The position numbers and the translations under genes were made by a program. This document shows positions 17,880-23,565 of a DNA stretch of 43,216 bases, in pieces. Position 1 is the stretch's first letter, and each line of letters opens with the position of its first letter. The notes under the pieces are model-generated. The model ran no database searches, was not told the origin of the DNA, and worked only from the letters and a program-made list of their open reading frames with translations. The stretch comes from Thermoguttaceae bacterium (GTDB lineage Bacteria > Planctomycetota > Planctomycetia > Pirellulales > Thermoguttaceae): contig JAFYQR010000108.1 of assembly GCA_017559825.1 (NCBI GenBank), positions 1 to 43,216 on the forward strand, given 5' to 3'.

Positions 17880-20800
17880 ATGAAACATAAACAACGTTTT
17901 CAACGATATTTAAAGCTCGCGTCCGCGTCGACCGTCGCCGGAGTCGCCGCCGTCGCCGCGCTTGATTACGCCGTTTTTAACGACGCTTCTCTTCGTCAAA
18001 GGGCGATTTCGAACGTTTCGATCGCCGACGAAACCGCGAACGACGCCCCGCAAGACGCCGCGCTCGAAACGCTGCTCGACGTTCCGGCGGGTCAAGGCGC
18101 GGCGTTTTACCGCGAACGATTGTCGCAAATTGAAACCGAATGCAAGCGGCTCGGAATCGATTTCGAAAAAGCGGTTCGACGCTCGCGCCCCGCCGACGCG
18201 CCTTACCGCGACGCCGACAAAAAAATCGCCGAAGTCGCCGAAAGCGCGCTTCGCGCCGTCGCCGACGCTTCCGAATTTTCGCGCTCCGAGCGGGACGCCG
18301 CGTTCCTCCGCCTCCTCGAACTCCAAAAAGCTCAATTCGTTTTCCCAAGCGACGCCGCGACGCTTTACCGCGTCGGCGCGCGCGAATTTTTCTCCGAGTT
18401 GCTCGCGGCGGAGGAAGCGAAAACGCCGGTCGACGTCGGTCGCGTTCTCGAACTGCGCCGCCGTCTCAACGATCCGCGGTTCGTTCGCCTTTCTCAAAAG
18501 AGCGAGAATAAATTTATCGCGCCGGCGAACGCTCCTCCCAGCTACGTCCAAGCGTCTTACGCTCGCCAACTCCTCGAAGTTCCGGAAAACGAAAGCGGCG
18601 AATTTTACGCGTTTCGTTACGACGAGTTGCGCGCCGCCGCCCGCGCGACGTTCGTCGGAGAACTCGCGTCCAAAGAGGAAATCCGCAAGCGTCGCGCCGA
18701 CGTTATCGAGAACGAGCTCCGCGAAAACCTCCGCGCTAAAGCCGACGAAATCGCCGAAACGCGCCTTCCGTTCGCCGACGACTTAACCCCGTCGGCGCGG
18801 CTCGGATTCTTCGCGGCTTGCGTCGACAAACTCGTCGCGGCGGGCGAAGTCGACAAACTCCGCGACCTTTGCGAACGGGAGTCGGTTCGCGACGCGTCCA
18901 ATCCGTTCGACGCGGCTCGAGCGCCGCTCGTCGACCTCGCGATTTTACGGGCTCGACTCGTTCGGCTCGACGCGGAACCGGACGAACAAGAGGCGTTCGA
19001 ACTCGCTTACGACGTCGCGGAACGCGCCGACGACGGCGAAATCGCTTGGAAAGTCGGCGGACATTGGGCGAAAGAAGCGGCGGACTTCGTTCGCCGGCTC
19101 GAAGAGTCGACGTACGAAGCCGCGCGTCGGCTCCAAGAAGACGTTCTCGCCGCGCTCGCCGATTCGGAAGACGCGACGGTTAAAAAGGTTCGCGAAGAGT
19201 TGAGCCGTCCGGTCGTCGATTTCGATTTCTCGCTCTTCGATATTCCGGAAGGAGAAAGCGGCGCGTTTTACGAAGAACGCTTGACGGCGCTCAAACGCGC
19301 CTACGCGGGCAAAACCGGTTTCGGCGAATTCGATTTCGACGCGGCGCTTTTCAACCTTTCCCGATATCGCCTCCCCAACGGCGCTTGGAGCGCCTGGCGT
19401 CCGGCGTCCCCGGATTCGTTCGAAAACAAGGTTTACGTCGCCGCGCGCTTCCTTTACGAACGCCTGTTCGACGCGCCGGACCTTTCGCCGAAAGTCCGCG
19501 ACGGCTACTTCCGCGAGTACTTGCGCGACGCTTACCTCCTCTATCGCGTCGAAGGCGGCGACGTCCAAAGTTGGCGCGACTTCCTCGCCAAGCGCTTGGC
19601 GCTCGAAGAAACGCGGGAGCCGTTCCCGTTGGCTCGCGTTCTCGTCTTGCGTTCCGAACTCAAGAAAGCCGACGCTCGCCTCGCGTCAAAAAAAACGCTC
19701 GACGATTTCACGCGCCTCGTTAGCTTTATCGACGCTCTTCTCGCCGACGAGAAAGCCAATATCGCCGCCGCGCTCGAAACCATTGTTAGCGGCAAAACCG
19801 CAAACGACCAATTGCAAGGGTTTTTGCAGCTCCGCGACCTTCGCGAACGCCTCCGCGCGCAAAAACGTCCGGCGGAGGAAACCGACGCGTTTTATCTCGA
19901 ACGTTGGCAAGAGTTGCAATCCGCCGCCCTCGCGTCGAACCAGACAGGAATCAACGTTCGTCTCTCCCTCGTCGAAGACTTCCTTAGCGGAAAACTCGCC
20001 TTTGCGGACAATATCGACCCGATCGAACGTTTCGCGGCGTTCCAAAGCCGCGTCGACGCGATCGTCGGCGAAGCCGGGGGCGACGCCGGCCAACCGAACG
20101 GAATCGAACGCTTGACCGCGCTTCTCGAGCAAGAAACGAAACGCGAAGCGAAGCATCCCGCCGACGCGGCTCGCGTTCCTTATATCCGCGCGCGCCTGTT
20201 GGCGGAGCGAGCGCAAACCGTTCTCGCCGGGCGAAAAGAGCGTCTACAACCGACGTTAGACCCGAACGCCGCGCCGGAAACGCCGCCCCTTTCGGAGGAA
20301 GAACGCGCCGAACTGGAGCGTTTCGCCGCCGAGGCGCTCGAACGCGTCGACGACGGCCCGCTCGCTTGGAAACTCGGCGAAAACTGGTCGACGCTTGCCA
20401 ACAGCCTAACCTGCAAGATCGACCAAATCGATCTCGCGTTCGCGACGCAACTTCGCAAAGACCTCCTCGCGCGGTTGGCCGACTCCGAAAACGAAGTCGA
20501 CCGCAACGCTTGCGAAGCCTTCGCCAACGGAATCGACTTAGCGGCGTTTATCGGTTCGAAACCGCGAGTCGTCGGCGCGCTCCTTCCCGACGGCAAGCCG
20601 CTCGACTGGGCGTCCTATCGCGGCGCGCCGGTTTTGGTCGAAATTTTTACCGACGCCGCGCCCGGCTATTTCTCTTGGAACAGCAATCCGCCGGTTGAAA
20701 AGGAATCGCTCTTCCAAGAATATATCGGCGCCGGATTGAAAGTCGTTCGTTTCGGCTCCGGAACTTCCGAAGAGGTTCGCCGTCATTACGCGGCGACTCG

Positions 20801-21056
20801 AGACAGGGTCTTCGCCGCCGGTTATTACGGCTCCGGTTGGCCGGTCGCGCATTCGCTCGCAGATCGGAAAGATCGGCGAATCGATTGGCTAAAATGGCGC
20901 TTCCCGACGCAATTCAACCGCGTTTGGATTCTGTTCGACGCCGACGGCGCCGTCGTCGCGACCAAGCCGGAGCTGTCCAACCCAATTTATCGCGGGAACG
21001 CGCCGACGGTCGAAGAAGCGTTGAAAACGTTCTTCCCGAACGTTTCGACTAAATAA
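17880..21056 (+). CDS. Array gene 6b: largest member, four modules, redox-dead TlpA-like end
   Basis: At 1058 residues this is the longest array protein. The N-terminus has a hydrophobic segment (about residues 12-32) without an obvious AxA cleavage site, so it may be an uncleaved membrane anchor. Module heads lie at about residues 62 (LETLLDVPAGQGAAFYRER), 227 (ARQLLEVPENESGEFYAFR), 447 (FDFSLFDIPEGESGAFYEER) and 661 (QKRPAEETDAFYLERW). The block with ERADDGEIAWKVGGHW occurs twice in similar form (the second as ERVDDGPLAWKLGENW), so a whole multi-module unit seems duplicated. The final domain starts near residue 897 (VVGALLPDGKPLDWASYRG), with VLVEIFTDAAPGYFSWN at the CxxC place and RVWILFDADGAVV later. 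AAGGAG lies about 8 nt before the ATG. Confidence 0.75.
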   Translation: MKHKQRFQRYLKLASASTVAGVAAVAALDYAVFNDASLRQRAISNVSIADETANDAPQDAALETLLDVPAGQGAAFYRERLSQIETECKRLGIDFEKAVRRSRPADAPYRDADKKIAEVAESALRAVADASEFSRSERDAAFLRLLELQKAQFVFPSDAATLYRVGAREFFSELLAAEEAKTPVDVGRVLELRRRLNDPRFVRLSQKSENKFIAPANAPPSYVQASYARQLLEVPENESGEFYAFRYDELRAAARATFVGELASKEEIRKRRADVIENELRENLRAKADEIAETRLPFADDLTPSARLGFFAACVDKLVAAGEVDKLRDLCERESVRDASNPFDAARAPLVDLAILRARLVRLDAEPDEQEAFELAYDVAERADDGEIAWKVGGHWAKEAADFVRRLEESTYEAARRLQEDVLAALADSEDATVKKVREELSRPVVDFDFSLFDIPEGESGAFYEERLTALKRAYAGKTGFGEFDFDAALFNLSRYRLPNGAWSAWRPASPDSFENKVYVAARFLYERLFDAPDLSPKVRDGYFREYLRDAYLLYRVEGGDVQSWRDFLAKRLALEETREPFPLARVLVLRSELKKADARLASKKTLDDFTRLVSFIDALLADEKANIAAALETIVSGKTANDQLQGFLQLRDLRERLRAQKRPAEETDAFYLERWQELQSAALASNQTGINVRLSLVEDFLSGKLAFADNIDPIERFAAFQSRVDAIVGEAGGDAGQPNGIERLTALLEQETKREAKHPADAARVPYIRARLLAERAQTVLAGRKERLQPTLDPNAAPETPPLSEEERAELERFAAEALERVDDGPLAWKLGENWSTLANSLTCKIDQIDLAFATQLRKDLLARLADSENEVDRNACEAFANGIDLAAFIGSKPRVVGALLPDGKPLDWASYRGAPVLVEIFTDAAPGYFSWNSNPPVEKESLFQEYIGAGLKVVRFGSGTSEEVRRHYAATRDRVFAAGYYGSGWPVAHSLADRKDRRIDWLKWRFPTQFNRVWILFDADGAVVATKPELSNPIYRGNAPTVEEALKTFFPNVSTK

Positions 21057-21078
21057 AGATAACGGCAAAGCGGCAAAC

Positions 21079-21104
21079 TTTACGCTATTTACGCCGTTTA
21101 ACGC
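21079..21104 (+). repeat. Triple TTTACGC-type iteron upstream of array gene 7
   Basis: TTTACGC at 21079-21085 and 21088-21094, then TTTAACGC at 21097-21104: the same 9-bp period as at 7269-7293. The last copy ends 69 bp before the -35 hexamer, against 70 bp at the other locus. Confidence 0.6.
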
Positions 21105-21173
21105 GAGTCGGAGGCGCGGCGAAAAAAATTTTGGCAAAATCGCAAAATTTCTTTAAAAATTCGCCGCGCCTCG

Positions 21174-21202
21174 TTGATTTTCGGGCGCCGCTTCGTTATA
21201 CT
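21174..21202 (+). promoter_or_regulatory. Promoter of array gene 7
   Basis: -35 TTGATT at 21174-21179, 17-bp spacer, -10 TATACT at 21197-21202, with an A/T-rich block at about 21121-21160. It matches the array gene 2 promoter in both hexamers and spacing. Confidence 0.75.
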
Positions 21203-21327
21203 TAACGACGTTCCGGCGCGGGCGACGGTTGGGTCGCCCCTTGCGCCGTTTCCGAATTTTCGTTTTAAAAAGCGACGGCGCGTTTTCACGTTCGCCGCTT
21301 CGCCCCCATTTATTAGAAAGTTTTCCG

Positions 21328-22497
21328 ATGCGTTGCTCCCGTTTGCTCCTTAGTCTCGCCGCTACTTCGGCTCTGTTCGGCGCCTCCGCGTTCTCCGTTT
21401 CCTCCGTTTTCGCGCAAGACGACGCTCCGGCCGCCGAAGCGAAAGCGCCCGAATACGACGAATCCGCTTTCGACGTTCCGGAAGGGAAAGACGAAGCGTT
21501 TTATAAAGCGCAGTTGTCGAAAATTAGCGAAGCTCTCTCGCTCTTCCGCAAAACGAACCCCGACGCGGCGGCGTTGAACGACGTCTTCCTCAAACGCAAC
21601 AACGCGATGATGACGTGCTATAAGTATATGTCCGAAATCGCCGACCTCGACGCCAACGTTCGCGCCCGTTACTTCAGCCAATACGTCGACGGTCTCGCGT
21701 TCTTCGGCAAACTCGACGAAATCAACGCGCTCCTCGCCGCCGAAGAAGCGAAGGAAACGCCGGACGCGTCGCGCCTGAACACGCTGAAATTCGCCTCCGT
21801 TAGCGCCGCCGTCGACAAAGCGGTCGAAGCGAACGACGAAGCCGAAATCAAGAAACTCGCGACCGACTTGATCGCTAAAGGAAAAACCGACGACTTCTGG
21901 GCGTCGCGCGCTCCGTCGATTCTCGAAGACCTCGCCGGTTCGAACCCGAAAGTCGGCGTTCCGTTCTTGAAGGATATCTGCGCCGCTTACGCCGCGTCCG
22001 ACGACGAAACCCGCAAGAAGATCGCCGAACGTTACGAAGGCAAGATTCGTTTCGCCGACCTCGTCGGGAACGAAATGAAAGTCGAAGGGCTCTACCTCGA
22101 CGGAACCGAAATCGACTGGAAATCGTACCGCGGCAAGGTCGTTCTGGTCGACTTCTGGGCGACCTGGTGCGGCCCGTGCGTCGGCGAAATCCCGAACATG
22201 ACGAAAATGTACGAAAAATACAACGCCGCCGGGTTCGAAATCCTCGGTTACAGCATCGACGACGACCTCGACCGTCTGCACAAGTTCGAAGAAGAACGCA
22301 AGCTGCCTTGGAAGACCGCGTCCCGCAAACTGACGCAAGACGCTGAAAAAGACTACGTTATCATCAGCTCGTACTACGGCGTCAACGCGATCCCGACGAT
22401 GGTTCTCGTCGGCAAAGACGGCAAAGTCCTCAGCACGAAAGCTCGCGGCGCCGAACTCGAACGCCTCCTCGGCGAACAATTCCCGGAAGTTAAGTGA
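21328..22497 (+). CDS. Array gene 7: exported TlpA-like thiol-disulfide oxidoreductase (CGPC intact)
   Basis: The 389-residue product has a signal peptide ending near SVFAQDD. One module begins at residue 43 (YDESAFDVPEGKDEAFYKAQ); the usual FYxxR arginine is replaced, reading FYKAQ. The helical region is only moderately like that of array gene 2. From about residue 246 the TlpA domain is almost identical to gene 2: W280-C281-G-P-C284 and a cis-Pro in NAIPTMVLVGKDGK. It is expected to be an extracytoplasmic thiol-disulfide exchange protein. ATG 21328 is chosen because AGAAAG lies about 9 nt upstream and the signal peptide begins there; the open frame extends to 21229 without support. Own promoter and terminator. 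Confidence 0.88.
   Translation: MRCSRLLLSLAATSALFGASAFSVSSVFAQDDAPAAEAKAPEYDESAFDVPEGKDEAFYKAQLSKISEALSLFRKTNPDAAALNDVFLKRNNAMMTCYKYMSEIADLDANVRARYFSQYVDGLAFFGKLDEINALLAAEEAKETPDASRLNTLKFASVSAAVDKAVEANDEAEIKKLATDLIAKGKTDDFWASRAPSILEDLAGSNPKVGVPFLKDICAAYAASDDETRKKIAERYEGKIRFADLVGNEMKVEGLYLDGTEIDWKSYRGKVVLVDFWATWCGPCVGEIPNMTKMYEKYNAAGFEILGYSIDDDLDRLHKFEEERKLPWKTASRKLTQDAEKDYVIISSYYGVNAIPTMVLVGKDGKVLSTKARGAELERLLGEQFPEVK
22062..22253 (+). repeat. Redoxin-core segment nearly identical to 8301-8492
   Basis: Second copy of the conserved DNA block described at 8301-8492: about 9 differences in 192 bp by hand alignment, dropping sharply on both sides. Confidence 0.75.
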
Positions 22498-22523
22498 GCC
22501 GCCGCGTCGCCTTAACTTAAACG

Positions 22524-22566
22524 AACGCCGTCTTCGAACGTTTTTCGCGTCGGAGACGGCGTTTTT
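22524..22566 (+). terminator. Rho-independent terminator of array gene 7
   Basis: A 14-bp stem (22524-22537 with 22550-22563, one wobble) is followed by a T-run. The left arm is nearly the same as in the array gene 2 terminator. Confidence 0.8.
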
Positions 22567-22599
22567 GCGTTTCGCCCGCTCGTTCGTTTCGTCGACGCG

Positions 22600-22653
22600 A
22601 AAAAAAACGCCGCTTTCGTTCCAACGGTTCGAAAACGGCGTTTTTTCTTTTTT
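22600..22653. terminator. Bidirectional terminator between array gene 7 and the acidic-protein gene
   Basis: Arms 22608-22618 and 22630-22640 pair over 11 positions with one mismatch. T-runs follow on the plus strand (22641 onward) and A-runs precede (22600-22607), so it can end transcription from both sides. It serves the minus-strand gene ending at 22667. Confidence 0.75.
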
Positions 22654-22666
22654 CGTTCGACGGCGA

Positions 22667-23086
22667 TTAAAGCGCGTCGTCGGAGTCTTCGTCGAAAACG
22701 TCCTCGTCGGCGTTGAAGTCGTCGAAATCGTCCGTCGCGAAGTCGGAAGCGTCCGCGTCGTCGGCGTCCTCCTCTTCCTCCGGGTAATCCTCGTCGTCGA
22801 TCGCTTCGTTAAACTCGTCGTCCGGCAGAACTTCGAAGTCTTCGTCGAAATCGTCGTCGAAGTCGTCCGAATCGAAATCGTCGTCGAACTCGTCGTACAA
22901 CGCGCCGTCGTCGGAATAGTCGAACGCGTCGCCGGCGTTCAAAATATCGGAAACGGAACCGACGCGAAAACCGGCGTCCAAGTCGCGGCGTTCGGCGTCG
23001 AAACGCGAGTAAAACGAAGCGTTCGACGCCGCGTCGGCGGTGGTTTCGCCGTCCCAAGTCGTTTCGTCGGAGCGAAATTCGTTCAT
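22667..23086 (-). CDS. Highly acidic small protein, function unknown
   Basis: The 139-residue product has a moderately polar N-terminal half (residues 1-55) and a C-terminal half made almost wholly of Asp, Glu and Phe (e.g. YDEFDDDFDSDDFDDDFDED). There is no signal peptide or membrane segment, so it is probably cytoplasmic. I recognise no family. Acidic tails of this kind occur in proteins that mimic nucleic acid or bind basic partners such as RNA polymerase or histone-like proteins, but nothing here identifies which. Support for a real gene: AAGGA 8-9 nt before the ATG, a TATAAT -10 about 110 bp upstream, and a terminator at the 3' end. The opposite-strand frame lacks all three. Confidence 0.65.
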   Translation of the reverse strand: MNEFRSDETTWDGETTADAASNASFYSRFDAERRDLDAGFRVGSVSDILNAGDAFDYSDDGALYDEFDDDFDSDDFDDDFDEDFEVLPDDEFNEAIDDEDYPEEEEDADDADASDFATDDFDDFNADEDVFDEDSDDAL

Positions 23087-23194
23087 CGTTCGATTCCTTC
23101 TTCGTTAATAACGCAAGCGCGTCGATATTTAAATTGCCGTTCTCGCCGTTTCGCGTCGGAAAAAACGACGCCGCGAACCGCCGGGCGGTTTTGC

Positions 23195-23223
23195 ATTATA
23201 GCGCCGACTCGACGTTTCGAAAA
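23195..23223 (-). promoter_or_regulatory. Promoter of the acidic-protein gene
   Basis: On the minus strand -10 is TATAAT (23200-23195), with a weak -35 TTTTCG (23223-23218) at 17 bp. Confidence 0.5.
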
Positions 23224-23320
23224 GGGGGGCGATTCGCGCGACGCCCCGTATTAAATCATATTAATCGGAAAAAAATCGCGCCCAACTTTAAAAAATCGAA
23301 AAAATCCACCCAAACTTCGC

Positions 23321-23378
23321 TTTTTTTCGCTCTCGTCGGGGCGCGAACGTCTCGACTTGGCGACCGACGAGAAAAAAA
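23321..23378. repeat. Inverted repeat with T/A flanks upstream of aspS
   Basis: CTCGTCGG (23332-23339) and CCGACGAG (23364-23371) are perfect complements. A T7 run lies outside the left arm and an A7 run outside the right arm, so the stem can extend. Because no T-run follows on either strand, it is not an ordinary terminator. Confidence 0.45.
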
Positions 23379-23435
23379 CCGAACGAAAGCTCGCGTTCTC
23401 TCCCCCGGGGCCCTAGCGAAATCGCAAATTTGAAC

Positions 23436-23441
23436 TAAAAT
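23436..23441 (+). promoter_or_regulatory. Possible -10 element for aspS
   Basis: TAAAAT followed by AGAAGACGG resembles the start regions at the ABC permease and rsmE promoters. The -35 is not convincing. Confidence 0.4.
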
Positions 23442-23565
23442 AGAAGACGGCGGTCTCGACGATTCGAACGGCGCTCGCTCGACGCGTCGCGGTCGAAAAC
23501 TCGCCCTGCGTCAACGGGGGCGAACGCCGAAAACTAGGCAATTTAAGTAAAAAAGAGGAAATACG

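Larger units (their letters stand above)
23087..23565. other. Divergent intergenic region, acidic-protein gene / aspS
   Basis: This 479-bp gap holds the minus-strand promoter of the acidic-protein gene (23195-23223) and a possible aspS -10 (23436-23441). Between them lie a small GC hairpin (GGGGCG/CGCCCC around 23224-23251) and a perfect 8-bp inverted repeat flanked by T and A runs (23321-23378). No credible ORF or known RNA is visible. Confidence 0.5.

Noticed and set aside
5846..22497. Array read as a polysaccharide-utilisation or secretion island brought in by transfer
   Set aside because: Base and codon use match the neighbouring housekeeping genes, and there are no integrases, tRNA sites or flanking repeats.
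22779..22905. Repetitive TCGTCG tracts as a microsatellite or CRISPR-like array
   Set aside because: They are the antisense of Asp/Glu codons in the acidic protein. There are no regular spacers or repeats of fixed length.
22565..23254. Plus-strand frame of 229 codons opposite the acidic-protein gene
   Set aside because: It is Val/Arg-repetitive, has no ribosome site and overlaps a terminator. The minus-strand gene has promoter, ribosome site and terminator.
23401..23416. GC palindrome CCCCCGGGGCCC as a regulatory site
   Set aside because: Too short and too likely by chance in this base composition. It has no special spacing to a gene start beyond preceding the weak aspS -10.
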